NCBI RefSeq assembly: GCF_002087295.1 | Contig: NZ_MWVI01000064.1 | Location: forward strand, 1 to 45,116 | Origin: Vreelandella lionensis | GTDB taxonomy: Bacteria; Pseudomonadota; Gammaproteobacteria; Pseudomonadales; Halomonadaceae | Direction of reading: 5' to 3' | Length of the DNA stretch: 45,116 nucleotides | Shown: piece by piece, positions 15,821 to 26,062 of the stretch | How the letters are laid out: every line of letters starts with the position of its first letter | Position numbering within the stretch: position 1 is the first letter of the stretch | Made by a program: the position numbers and the translations under genes | Notes under the pieces: generated by a model | The model's input: only the letters and a program-made list of their open reading frames with translations | Databases searched by the model: none | Told to the model about the DNA's origin: nothing

Positions 15821-17338
15821 CTACCTATTTATGGTCACTTCACTGGAGGACGTCACCGGGTCGCCTTTTATTCCCGACTTTTTTATGGATTGCCCGGTAC
15901 CGCGAGCCAAGAAGGGGAACTGGCCTCCAACCGGCTCCCGGCGGACCACCTCGAGGGACTGGGTATCAATAACGGCAATGTGGTTATCCGCCGTGACCGA
16001 CGCGTAAATGAACTGGCCATCGCGGCTTGCCCGAACGCCGTGGGGGCCAACGCCCACGTCGACATTTTTGACAATTTTAAGGCTCTCGGAGTCGATTATA
16101 GTGACCACGGACGCAGAAATCGCACCGGTTGCGACGTATTGCTCGCCGGGCACCACGTCGATGCCGCCATGGCCACTACCCACTTTAAAAGTTTTCAGCA
16201 TGGTTTCGCTAGCCAGGTCCAGTACCCCCACGTTGCCGGTAAAGTCGCGCAGCCATAGCCGTTGACCGTTGGCGCTGATGTCAATGTTGTGAGGCGTCTT
16301 GAGACCCGGAGTGGGGATCTGACGCTGTTTTCCCAGGGCCCGCATATCCACTACCGCCAGCGCGCCTTCGCCCTGCAGCGTGACGTAGGCGAGTGTGCCG
16401 TCGGCGCTGTAAACGAGGATGTGGGGTACCTTGCCCACTGGAATTTTCCTGACCAGTTCAAGGGTATTCATATCGATCACCGCAACGTCGCCTTGGGTCG
16501 GCGCCACGGCGAGGCCGTAACGGCCATCCGGTGAGATTTTTACGCCCTGGGCCACCTCACCGATCGGTACGCTGGCCATCACCTCACCGCTGGCGGTATT
16601 CAAAACGTAGACATTGCCGGTTTTGAAGCCGGACACCATCAGCCGGGAACCATCAGGACTCAGGGCATTGTAGTGAGCGCCCGCGACGCCGGGCCAGGCC
16701 TGCTTTGAGGGTAGGACTTTCACGATGCCGCTGTTCTGGACCGCCACATACAGAGGGTCGCGAATGGACTTTTCCAGGCTTAGTTCGGGCGCCGACCGCA
16801 CGGGAGTGGCTTTGGTCCGCGACTGCTCAGGCGATTGGCCCAGCAGGGTCTGCCGCAGCTGGTAAACATCCTTGCCGGACAGGTCCTTACCCGCAATCGC
16901 TTCGATTTCTTCAGGGGTGTAGGGCTGAAACTCACCAGCAACCCGCTTTTCATTGCCGAACGCCGTCAGCACGTAATTCAGCACATCCGCCATTTGCTGG
17001 TTAGTGAGCGCACCGCCCCAGGCCGGCATGTTGCCGTTGTAGCTTGTGCCGTCGACTTTGATGGGGCCGGTCAGGCCGTACTGCAGCACATGCCCCAGAT
17101 AGCGGCGGCCACCGATACCGTCAGTGGCATTGTACATTTGAGCGGTGTGGTTTTTTTGCGGGGGAAACGACCCCGGTATGCCTTGACCCTGAGCCTGATG
17201 GCAGGCAGCGCACTGCTGGTTGTACACCTCGCTGCCGCGCTCAAAGCGGGTGTTTTCCGCCGCGCTCACGGGCACACTGACACTGAGCAGGGTTGCGGCG
17301 ACGAATGATGTGATGGCATGGGGGATCGGTGGACGCAT
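15821..17338 (-). CDS. Periplasmic cytochrome c / YVTN beta-propeller fusion
   Basis: Start ATG 17338 (MRPPIPHAITSFVAATLLSV) has GGAG 8 bases upstream and begins a Sec signal peptide cut near PVSAAEN. A class I cytochrome c domain follows, with heme site CAACH and a later Met candidate in YNGNMPAWGG. From about residue 190 there are repeated beta-propeller blades of YVTN type (NVYVLNTASGEVMASVPIG, DVAVIDMNTLELVRKIPVG, HIAVIDTQSLEVVRREPVG). The architecture resembles the cytochrome-plus-propeller plan of NirS/NirN, but I see no clear d1-heme signature. It is first gene of an operon with an ECF sigma and anti-sigma factor. Its role is unknown; periplasmic electron transfer or metal/redox sensing is plausible. 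Confidence 0.8.
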   Translation of the reverse strand: MRPPIPHAITSFVAATLLSVSVPVSAAENTRFERGSEVYNQQCAACHQAQGQGIPGSFPPQKNHTAQMYNATDGIGGRRYLGHVLQYGLTGPIKVDGTSYNGNMPAWGGALTNQQMADVLNYVLTAFGNEKRVAGEFQPYTPEEIEAIAGKDLSGKDVYQLRQTLLGQSPEQSRTKATPVRSAPELSLEKSIRDPLYVAVQNSGIVKVLPSKQAWPGVAGAHYNALSPDGSRLMVSGFKTGNVYVLNTASGEVMASVPIGEVAQGVKISPDGRYGLAVAPTQGDVAVIDMNTLELVRKIPVGKVPHILVYSADGTLAYVTLQGEGALAVVDMRALGKQRQIPTPGLKTPHNIDISANGQRLWLRDFTGNVGVLDLASETMLKTFKVGSGHGGIDVVPGEQYVATGAISASVVTIIDSESLKIVKNVDVGVGPHGVRASRDGQFIYASVTADNHIAVIDTQSLEVVRREPVGGQFPFLARGTGQSIKKSGIKGDPVTSSSEVTINR

Positions 17339-17382
17339 ATTACAAACTCCAAAGGCTAAAAGAAGTTCGGCCGGACTCATGT

Positions 17383-17404
17383 GCTGGCAAGACCTCTTGC
17401 CAGC
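17383..17404. promoter_or_regulatory. Perfect 10 bp inverted repeat upstream of the cytochrome operon
   Basis: GCTGGCAAGA and TCTTGCCAGC are separated by two bases, 45 bases upstream of ATG 17338. A second GC-rich hairpin (CCGGGCCG/CGGCCCGG) lies at about 17447-17482. Together they fill the space between the cytochrome operon and merR-HMA. Operator or terminator roles are both possible. Confidence 0.4.
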
Positions 17405-17566
17405 AAAGCACCGGTCGAAAACGATCTGTGAAGCCAAAGGCGTCACCGGGCCGGGATTTATTCCCGAAACTTTCGGCCCGGCCCCCTACCCGCGGACCAA
17501 GGCTCAACGAAGGCCAGTAACCCGAGGCTCGCGGCCAAGGGCAAGGCCGCCGAGAATTCCAAGGGG

Positions 17567-18241
17567 TTATTCTGTCGTGTTCATGATGTTTGCGGAGTAC
17601 CCCGCACCACGCACAGCCTCCGCAAGTTGTTCGTCCGAAATCCTTGATTCGTCAACTGCCACCCGGGCTTCACCGCTTTCATGGGAGACGGAACACCCCT
17701 TGACGCCGGTTTGCTGTTCGAGAACATGACGAACAATTTCCTCGCACCCACCGCAGTGCATGCCGCCGATTGAAAGCCTGATTGTCTGCATGTCTGTCTC
17801 CTCACTTATGATCGGCTCGCCTGTAGGCCCCGCATTCTGCTCCAGGGCGTCAAATATGGAACAACACTGCAACGGCCCCTGTCCGGGACAACAGTCCACA
17901 AGTGCCGCCAGCCCCTGGCGGATTCGCCGTAACTGTTCAATTTTCTGGTCTACGTCGTGCAGCTTTGCCATCGCCCGCTGGCGTACATCACTTGCGTCTG
18001 CCTGGTTGCTTTCGGCATCACGCAACGCGAGCAGCTCAGCGATCTCACGCAGTGAGAAGCCCAGCTCTTGCGCTCGACGAATAAAATGCAGTCGCCTTAC
18101 CGTGGCGTCCGAGTAAATCCGATAGCCACCTTCCCTGGGACGTGGCGGCTGTTCAATGAGCTTGCGGCGTTCGTAAAAACGAATCGTCTCGACACCAACA
18201 CCCACCACGTCAGCCACTTTGCCAATGGTCATGTCTGTCAT
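17567..18241 (-). CDS. MerR-family regulator fused to a heavy-metal-associated (HMA) domain
   Basis: This 224 aa protein has a MerR HTH (TIGKVADVVGVGVETIRFYE, REGGYRIYSDATVRRLHFIR), a coiled coil and a Cys-rich loop VDCCPGQGPLQCCSIFDALE near 115-133. A linker leads to a full HMA domain (151-219) with GGMHCGGCEEIV. The Cys that MerR proteins carry near residue 80 is absent. Inside the gene ATG 17791, the first residue of the HMA domain, has GAGGAG 6 bases upstream, so a free 74 aa chaperone may also be made. The gene is divergent from merT. I infer a mercury or related thiophilic-metal regulator. The frame is clean. Confidence 0.85.
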   Translation of the reverse strand: MTDMTIGKVADVVGVGVETIRFYERRKLIEQPPRPREGGYRIYSDATVRRLHFIRRAQELGFSLREIAELLALRDAESNQADASDVRQRAMAKLHDVDQKIEQLRRIRQGLAALVDCCPGQGPLQCCSIFDALEQNAGPTGEPIISEETDMQTIRLSIGGMHCGGCEEIVRHVLEQQTGVKGCSVSHESGEARVAVDESRISDEQLAEAVRGAGYSANIMNTTE

Positions 18242-18274
18242 GGCAGAACTCCCACCCAGTAGATCCGAATAATA

Positions 18275-18306
18275 AGATTAGTGCCCGTACCACGGTACGG
18301 GGTCAA
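18275..18306 (-). promoter_or_regulatory. MerR-type promoter of merR-HMA
   Basis: On the minus strand TTGACC (18306-18301) and TAATCT (18280-18275) are separated by 20 bp. The spacer holds the dyad CCGTAC-N4-GTACGG (18285-18300), the canonical MerR operator half sites. The long spacer is diagnostic of MerR-activated promoters. Confidence 0.8.
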
Positions 18307-18337
18307 GAGTGCTGAACATTTTATAGGAGTGTGGGGC

Positions 18338-18368
18338 TTGACTCCGTAGCCGACTACGGAAGTATTTT
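18338..18368 (+). promoter_or_regulatory. MerR-type promoter of merTPAB
   Basis: TTGACT (18338-18343), a 19 bp spacer with the dyad CCGTAG-CCGA-CTACGG (18344-18359) and TATTTT as -10. The half sites (GTAG/CTAC) differ from those of the opposite promoter (GTAC/GTAC), yet both dyads lie in the same 125 bp. Confidence 0.78.
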
Positions 18369-18405
18369 GAAGATAGCCAGCAAAGTCATGAAAGGAACCG
18401 TCGCA

Positions 18406-20487
<2,082 letters not shown>

Positions 20488-20507
20488 GGCAAGGCCCCGT
20501 GAATGAT

Positions 20508-20720
20508 ATGCGAGAAATCGTGAATCGGCTGGGCCTGACCGGAGAAGCGGAGGCCACGCTTCATGTGGCGCTATTGCGTGAGCTGGTCCAGGGTCGTCCT
20601 GTCACTCTTAAGCGGCTTGCAGCGTCGCTCAACTGGACGACGGACCAGGTGGTGCAGGTGCGGGAACAGCTGCCTTGCGGAACCGTCGAGTATGACGGTC
20701 AGGGGTTGGTCGGTTCGTAG
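20508..20720 (+). pseudogene. merB: Truncated merB (organomercurial lyase N-terminus)
   Basis: From ATG 20508 (MREIVNRLGLTGEAEATLHV) the frame follows the N-terminal winged-helix part of MerB (LLRELVQGRPVTLKRLAASL, then VEYDGQGLVG). It stops at TAG just where the catalytic lyase domain should begin, so the catalytic Cys residues are gone. It shows that the operon was once broad-spectrum (merTPAB). Confidence 0.72.
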
Positions 20721-20802
20721 CTAATCTGGGCCCAACCGGGCGCCCTTTCTCACCCAATGTGGTCCCACTGCTCAGGATAATTGCGGGCCCAACAGATTAG
20801 CT
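20719..20802. repeat. 10 bp inverted repeat at the merB truncation point
   Basis: AGCTAATCTG (20719-20728) and CAGATTAGCT (20793-20802) are perfect inverted copies 64 bp apart, each with GGGCCCAAC beside it. They begin at the last codons of the merB remnant. This may be the scar of a small element or of the deletion that removed the rest of merB. Confidence 0.45.
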
Positions 20803-20881
20803 TTGTGAGCCACTACAGATACCTGTTCATCGTATTCTGAGTGCTTCCGGGCAGCGTAGCCAGCCGCGACCACACTCACCA

Positions 20882-21871
20882 TTAGTCGGTTTCCCGGATC
20901 AACCTGGCGACTTTGGTCAGTAAGGTGTTTGCGGCGTTGTCCGTAAATTGCTGTCCTTCCTCGATGTAGCCCCGCACCGTCCCGTCATGCTTCCAGCCAC
21001 CCTGGCGCTTGATCTGCGCAAAGTCGACCTTTTCCCGCGCGGCGGCGGTGGATAGACCGCGCCGGAAGCTGTGACTGCTCAGGGTCGGCACGAAGTCCAG
21101 GCCGCAGGTTTCCCCAAGCGCTTTCAGGATTCGGTTCGCCGACCCGCCTGAAAGGGCCTGGGATTGCAACCGATCCCAGCGGTTGACGGCGCGGAAGACG
21201 GGGCCTTCGTGAATGCCGGCATGCTCTAGCCAGGTTTCGAGGGCGCTGACCGGGCAGACCAGCTCGTTGCCCCGAGGCAGGGCCCGCTTCAGGCCTTCAC
21301 CGTGAGGGTCTGTTTTAGAGCGCGGCAGGGTCACCACCAGCCCTTCCGGCTCCCACGACAAGTGCTTCACCTCAATCGCTACCAATTCACTGCGGCGAAA
21401 CGCCCCAAAAAAACCGACCTGCAGCAGGGCCCAGTCACGATGCTTCTTGAGCGAGTCAGGCTGTTGCTGGAGTGTTTCCAGGAAGGCCGCAATGTGTTCG
21501 AGGCGCAGCGCCCGGGCTTGCCGTTTCGGCCGACCATGGGCGCGCCGAAGCCCTTCCAACGTTTTGCGCACGCCGGGGTCTCGAGCGGGATCACGCAATC
21601 CCTGAGTCTGGTGCCAGCGCCCCAGGGCCGTCAGGTAAACATCCAGCGTGCGAGGATTAAGCGCGTCTGCCTGATCGGACAGATAGGCCGCAAGGGTCGC
21701 CGGCTGTGTCGGGAGACGTCCACCCCAGCGCTCAAAGCTGCGAATGGCCGCACGGTAGGTCCGCCGCGTGTTGTCGGTGGTGGCCATGTGGATGTACCGA
21801 TTAGCCGTATCGGCTAATACGGTCTTTTCCGCGTTACGTAATGTGGACTTGACGGTGGGTTTTGGATCCAT
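20882..21871 (-). CDS. tnpS: Tyrosine recombinase TnpS (cointegrate resolvase)
   Basis: The 329 aa protein uses ATG 21871 (MDPKPTVKSTLRNAEK) with GGAG upstream. It has an N-terminal core-binding domain (NTRRTYRAAIRSFERWGGRL) and the catalytic residues of the integrase family: R in AFRRSELVAIE, HxxR in SSHSFRRGLSTAAA, Y in TVRGYIEEGQQF. Size and divergent pairing with a KfrA-like gene match TnpS of Tn4651, which with TnpT resolves cointegrates at the site between the two genes. The frame is intact. Confidence 0.88.
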   Translation of the reverse strand: MDPKPTVKSTLRNAEKTVLADTANRYIHMATTDNTRRTYRAAIRSFERWGGRLPTQPATLAAYLSDQADALNPRTLDVYLTALGRWHQTQGLRDPARDPGVRKTLEGLRRAHGRPKRQARALRLEHIAAFLETLQQQPDSLKKHRDWALLQVGFFGAFRRSELVAIEVKHLSWEPEGLVVTLPRSKTDPHGEGLKRALPRGNELVCPVSALETWLEHAGIHEGPVFRAVNRWDRLQSQALSGGSANRILKALGETCGLDFVPTLSSHSFRRGLSTAAAREKVDFAQIKRQGGWKHDGTVRGYIEEGQQFTDNAANTLLTKVARLIRETD

Positions 21872-21949
21872 GACCGCTCCAATTCGAGGCGTGCTTTCAA
21901 GAGCCGCTGATGTACCGGCGTTACAGGAGCAGGATAGAACAGACCACAC

Positions 21950-21983
21950 ACTAACGCACGTTAACGCGCTTTAACGTGCGTTA
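21950..21983. other. Recombination (resolution) core site between tnpS and tnpT
   Basis: Two 14 bp arms, CTAACGCACGTTAA and TTAACGTGCGTTAG, are perfect inverted repeats around a 6 bp spacer (CGCGCT). This is the geometry of a tyrosine-recombinase crossover site. It lies between the divergent tnpS and tnpT starts, where the Tn4651-type resolution site is known to be. Confidence 0.8.
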
Positions 21984-22021
21984 GGCATCTTAAATAAATT
22001 TTGTTAATTATCGAATAAATA

Positions 22022-22035
22022 ATGTAATATTACAT
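22022..22035. promoter_or_regulatory. Palindromic operator candidate upstream of tnpT
   Basis: ATGTAATATTACAT is a perfect 14 bp palindrome 31 bases before the tnpT start, in an AT-rich promoter region. KfrA-type proteins repress themselves at palindromes, so TnpT may bind here. Confidence 0.45.
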
Positions 22036-22065
22036 ATCACGTTATATGATAAAATGAGGCATGTC

Positions 22066-23121
22066 ATGGCCCGCGCCGGAATTACTTACCAGGATGTCGC
22101 CAACGCTGCGCAACGCGTCCGCCAACGCGGTGACGAGCCCACTGTCGACCGGGTGCGATCGGAACTCGGTACCGGCAGTCGCAGCACTCTCGGGCCAATG
22201 CTGAAACGTTGGAAATCAGGCAGCGAAGCCGCAGCGGATCTGAACGGACTCCCGGCTGACTTGGTGGCCGCCGTGAAAGCCCTGCATGAGCGAGCTCAAT
22301 ACGCGGCCGATGAACGTATTACGCAGGAGCGCGAAGCGCACCAGACGCTGGAACAGCAATGGCGCAGCGAGCTGGAAGAGGTGCGGCAGCGGTGCGAGTC
22401 ACTGGAAGAGCAACGCTGCGGGCTGGAGAAGGCCAATGAAGCGCTTCGCAACGAAAGCGATGCCCAGGCCCACGCTCTTCAACAGGAACAGCTCCGGGCG
22501 GCCTCACTCACGTCCAAACTGGAGGCAAGTCAGGAGAAACTCAGTGAGACCACTGCAACCGTCCAAGAGATGAAGCAGGAAAACCGCGATATCCGCAGCC
22601 ATTTCGAGCACTACCAGCAGGAGATTGCCGAGGATCGCCGTCATGAACGGGACCAGTTCCACAGGACCCAGTCAGGGCTGGAGGGTCAGGTGGATCAGCT
22701 GACGCAGCAGCTCCGTTCCAGCGAACAGGACCGCGACACGCTGAGACAACATCGCGACCAAATAAACCAGCGCTATGAGGCCAGTCAGGATCACGCTGAA
22801 AACTTGAAAGAAAAATTGCACGCGAGCCAGGCCGTCATAACACAATGGGCAACGCGAACAGAAACGCTGGAAGCGACAGTCGACCGCCTCCAGCTGGAGC
22901 GAGATAGCGACGCCGAACACAGGGAGAAACTTGGTGCGGCCCTAACGGATTCTGAAAAACATCTCGCGGCCTGCCAGCAGCGGATCTCCGACCTCAGAGA
23001 GCGCGTGGCAGCGGCTGACGACCGAAACCAGTTCCTCAACGATCAGAATCGCGAATTACTGCAGGAAAAAGCTGTCCTCCAGGGTCAGTTGCAACAACTA
23101 CAAACAAGCCTGGCTAAATAG
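22066..23121 (+). CDS. tnpT: TnpT: KfrA-like DNA-binding coiled-coil protein
   Basis: Start ATG 22066 (MARAGITYQDVANAAQRVRQ) has GAGG 6 bases upstream; the protein is 351 aa. The N-terminal 60 residues are a KfrA_N DNA-binding domain (PTVDRVRSELGTGSRSTLGP). Nearly all the rest is coiled coil, rich in Gln and Glu (LEQQWRSELEEVRQRCESLE and similar). This matches TnpT of Tn4651-type transposons, the partner of TnpS in cointegrate resolution. The frame is intact. Confidence 0.88.
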   Translation: MARAGITYQDVANAAQRVRQRGDEPTVDRVRSELGTGSRSTLGPMLKRWKSGSEAAADLNGLPADLVAAVKALHERAQYAADERITQEREAHQTLEQQWRSELEEVRQRCESLEEQRCGLEKANEALRNESDAQAHALQQEQLRAASLTSKLEASQEKLSETTATVQEMKQENRDIRSHFEHYQQEIAEDRRHERDQFHRTQSGLEGQVDQLTQQLRSSEQDRDTLRQHRDQINQRYEASQDHAENLKEKLHASQAVITQWATRTETLEATVDRLQLERDSDAEHREKLGAALTDSEKHLAACQQRISDLRERVAAADDRNQFLNDQNRELLQEKAVLQGQLQQLQTSLAK

Positions 23122-23190
23122 CCCGCTATTGTCTCGGCCTGATCATCCCTGAGAGTTGCGAGTGATGCCAATCGCGCAAGGAGTAGTTAG

Positions 23191-23574
23191 ATGTCTACAG
23201 TGATCTTTGGCAGGCTGCGAGCTGCGGCAAAACGCATTCAGCATGATGCGCTGACGGTTATTTTGTGGCGCGAGACCCGAATACCCCCCATAGTCGTTCG
23301 GCTGCTCGCAATCGCAGCGTACGCCATGAGTCCAATTGATCTCATTCCGGACTTCATGCCGATCCTGGGCTATCTTGACGACATTATCTTGGTCCCGCGG
23401 GGCATCGTCCTTGTCATCAAGCTGACGCCATCGAATGTGATAGAAGCAAGTCGCTCGAAAGCAGCTAAAGTGGCAATCAAGCCGATCAGCCACGTTGCGG
23501 CCGCAGTCGTTATTGGCACATGGCTTTTATGTGCCACGGCTTTTGGCTACTGGGTGTGGGAATACAGCAGGTAA
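23191..23574 (+). CDS. DUF1232 (YkvA-type) membrane protein, copy B
   Basis: The protein has 127 aa with AYAMSPIDLIPDFMPILGYL and ILVPRGIVLVIKL, and C-terminal helix VAAAVVIGTWLLCATAFGY. GGAG lies 11 bases upstream of ATG 23191. It is paralogous to the protein at 13514-13891 over its whole length and ends about 50 bp before the right inverted repeat. No function is known; the double presence suggests a passenger gene kept or recopied within this transposon lineage. Confidence 0.8.
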   Translation: MSTVIFGRLRAAAKRIQHDALTVILWRETRIPPIVVRLLAIAAYAMSPIDLIPDFMPILGYLDDIILVPRGIVLVIKLTPSNVIEASRSKAAKVAIKPISHVAAAVVIGTWLLCATAFGYWVWEYSR

Positions 23575-23626
23575 CGCATCGTCTGCACGTGATGAAATAG
23601 TTAATTTAAGGCTTGTAAAACAGATG

Positions 23627-23674
23627 GTTAATGCGCTTTTTGGAGGATTTCGTCAGAATCGTTGCCGACCCTCC
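23627..23674 (-). repeat. Right terminal inverted repeat of the transposon
   Basis: Reverse complement of the left end with two more outer bases (GG) and three inner mismatches. TATAG follows at 23675-23679, matching TATAG before the left end. Confidence 0.85.
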
Positions 23675-23679
23675 TATAG

Positions 23680-24348
23680 CGCATACTCCTCGAGCTCGTT
23701 GAGCCCGAATTCCACGCTGCAGAAGGGTAAATGGACAAAAATCACGCTAGATATCTAATGGTCACAGGTGGCAGAAGTCAGCACTGTTTCTCCTAGGAAG
23801 ACCCCAGCCAATCTAAGCTTTGCGACGTTTGCTTCAGTGCATGCTCGATATCTCCTCCCGGTCCAGTTCGTTGGGCCGACGGAAACCTGCGTAGGAATGC
23901 TTAGGAAATCAGTCATGTTTAGTCGAGCCGCATACCCAGACTGGCGGTTGATTGTGTCAGCCGTGTTGGCTGCGAACCGTGAAGCCATGGATGGCAAAGT
24001 ATTTGTCGAGCATGCCCTTGTAGCTACGCACGCACCCAAAGCCCGCCGTACACGGCCATGATCAGCTATAACAAGCCTCCCTACCAATGGGGATTTTTGC
24101 CATTGCAAGTATCGTCAACTTGGCCCTGCATGATCTAGCACAGGTCGGCAAACTTCATCCTCATCAGGATTTCTATCGCATCATTATAGTCCACGAAGCC
24201 CTGAAATGGGTCAATCCAGCGAAACAGAGTAGGTGTTTCTCCTTGAAGGCTGCCGCGATAAATGATTTGTGCGGTTTGGTTGCTGATGCTAGACAATATG
24301 TTTTTTTGTTCTAACCTAGTAACGTTTTTACCAACAACCGAGGATGCC
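23680..24348. other. Region without a recognised gene
   Basis: Frames exist on both strands (for example 23768-24061 rightward, starting MAEVSTVSPRK, and one ending FQGFVDYNDAIEILMRMKFA near 24135 leftward), but none has a clear ribosome site or family. The region may hold debris of the flank where the transposon landed and the promoter of the sulfur cluster. Confidence 0.4.
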
Positions 24349-25260
24349 ATGCAAACGTTTCGACACTCGCCAGGCAAGCCAGATGTTGTCGGCTTCTACG
24401 ACATGCGGACCTCTAGCGTGCAGTACGTTGTTAGCGATCCTGTGACTCGGCGCTGCGCAATCATCGACCCAGTCCTAGATTTCGATGAAAAGTCCGGCGC
24501 TATCGCAACGCACCATGCGAATGAATTGCTGGGCTACGTTGCCAGCCAAGGGCTGAAGGTCGAATGGATTCTGGATACCCATCCGCACGCGGACCATTTT
24601 TCGGCAGCACAGTATCTAAAGGAAAAGACAGGAGCACCAACGGCTATAGGAGCTTACGTTACACAAGTGCAAGCGATATGGAAGGATATATACAACTGGC
24701 CCGACTTTCCGGATGACGGCCGCCAGTGGGATCACCTTTTTGTAGAGGGCGATACTTTCCACGTGGGCGAGATAGAAGGCCGGATTATGTTCTCGCCCGG
24801 CCATACCAAGGCGTCGATCACCTACGTCATCGGCGATGCGGCGTGCGTGCACGACACACTGTTTCAGCCGGTTGGTGGTACGGCCCGTGCCGATTTCCCC
24901 GGGGGCAATGCTCACAAACTGTGGGATTCCATTCAGGCCATCCTGGCACTGCCGGACGACACTCGGCTCTTTACTGGTCACGACTACATGCCCGGCGATC
25001 GCGAGCCAGAGTGGGAAAGCACGGTGAGAGTCCAGCGCGAAACCAATATTCATCTCCGAGACAGCCCGACAGCGGACAGCTTCATCGCCTTGCGTAACGA
25101 GCGTGACGCCAAGCTGCCCATGCCTAAACTGATCCTGCACGCCTTGCAAGTCAATATCCGGGGCGGCGACCTGCCAGAGCCAGAGGATAATGGTCGTCGT
25201 TACCTAAAGATTCCCCTCGATGCTCTACCGGGGGCCGCCTGGGATGAGGCGCGCTCCTAA
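24349..25260 (+). CDS. MBL-fold hydrolase, persulfide dioxygenase (ETHE1/BLH) type
   Basis: Start ATG 24349 (MQTFRHSPGKPDVVGFYDMR) with GAGG upstream gives 303 aa. The metal site is THPHADHFSAAQYL (HxHxDH), followed by FSPGHTKASITYVIGD and DTLFQPVGGTARADFPGG; a late His lies in FTGHDYMP. The architecture matches glutathione-persulfide dioxygenase-like MBL proteins, which oxidise sulfane sulfur. The next gene, 20 bp downstream, encodes the DUF442 partner of the same pathway, followed by remnants of sulfur transporters. Confidence 0.82.
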   Translation: MQTFRHSPGKPDVVGFYDMRTSSVQYVVSDPVTRRCAIIDPVLDFDEKSGAIATHHANELLGYVASQGLKVEWILDTHPHADHFSAAQYLKEKTGAPTAIGAYVTQVQAIWKDIYNWPDFPDDGRQWDHLFVEGDTFHVGEIEGRIMFSPGHTKASITYVIGDAACVHDTLFQPVGGTARADFPGGNAHKLWDSIQAILALPDDTRLFTGHDYMPGDREPEWESTVRVQRETNIHLRDSPTADSFIALRNERDAKLPMPKLILHALQVNIRGGDLPEPEDNGRRYLKIPLDALPGAAWDEARS

Positions 25261-25280
25261 AGCGACCAAGGAGGTAACCT

Positions 25281-25709
25281 ATGGATATCAAACCGCTCGA
25301 TGATCGTCTTTATGTGACAGCACAACCTCGCCTCGACGAACTTGAACAGCTCGCCGAGCAAGGGTTCCGCACCATTATCTCCAATCGCCCGCGTGGGGAA
25401 AGTGATGACCAGCCGGATCCCGATGCTCTCAAGGCTAAGGCAGAATCACTGGGTATGGTCTGGCATGAAGTTCCCGTCAAGCCCGGCAAGTATTCCCAGC
25501 AGGACATTGCCGCCTTTGCCGATGCCCTGGAGTTATCGCCGACTCCCGTGATCGGTTTCTGCCGGACCGGCACACGGGTCGCTCATCTCTGGGCCTATTC
25601 ACAGGTCTCGCATCGTCCGATTTCGGAACTCGTCGGTGCTGCCAAGTCGGCCGGCTATGACCTAGAGCCGCTTCGCGAGAGCCTCGAAAACCAGGCCAAT
25701 GACAACTAA
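25281..25709 (+). CDS. DUF442 / BLH phosphatase-like sulfur-transfer protein
   Basis: The 142 aa protein lies behind a perfect AAGGAGG. The fold is that of dual-specificity phosphatases; the active loop is GFCRTGTRVAHLWA with Cys and Arg in place. Typical segments are DDRLYVTAQPRLDELEQLAE and FRTIISNRPRGE. This family (TIGR01244) is often fused or linked to the MBL protein encoded upstream and acts in sulfide or persulfide handling. The frame is intact. Confidence 0.85.
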   Translation: MDIKPLDDRLYVTAQPRLDELEQLAEQGFRTIISNRPRGESDDQPDPDALKAKAESLGMVWHEVPVKPGKYSQQDIAAFADALELSPTPVIGFCRTGTRVAHLWAYSQVSHRPISELVGAAKSAGYDLEPLRESLENQANDN

Positions 25710-25723
25710 TACCGCTGACCGGC

Positions 25724-25952
25724 ATGGCCAGTTTGCGCCGCTATTTCCCCATCGCTCAGTGGCTGCCAGGCCGTCAACTTGATCGATGCCTCGGCACTGG
25801 ATAGTTTGCAGTCGATCAACCCGCGTTTGAGTGATGCGGGGTTACAACTGCACCTTTGCGAGGTCAAGGGGCCAGAGATGAACCGCCTGCTGAAGACAGC
25901 ATTCCTACGCAATTTCAGCGGTAATGTCTTCCTGAACACGTTCGATGCTTGA
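25724..25952 (+). pseudogene. SulP anion permease reduced to its two ends
   Basis: The gene begins like SulP transporters of BLH clusters (MASLRRYFPIAQWLPG) and jumps after about 16 codons into the last 60 residues of the STAS domain in another frame (VNLIDASALDSLQSINPRLS, then LHLCEVKGPEMNRLL, ending NVFLNTFDA). All membrane helices are lost. The junction is near 25771. An out-of-frame internal deletion is the simplest reading. Confidence 0.72.
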
Positions 25953-26062
25953 CATGCCTTGCACGCTCATTCTTTTGCAGAGCTGAGCGATCCCGACAAT
26001 GACGATGCTTCGACACGGCTTGTCCGGCCTATTTCAAATACCTGACATAGAGGAGACACAAC

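Noticed and set aside
15821..17338. Assignment as nitrite reductase NirS or NirN
   Set aside because: Same general plan (cytochrome c plus propeller), but the blades are generic YVTN type without a recognisable d1-heme signature and no nir genes are nearby.
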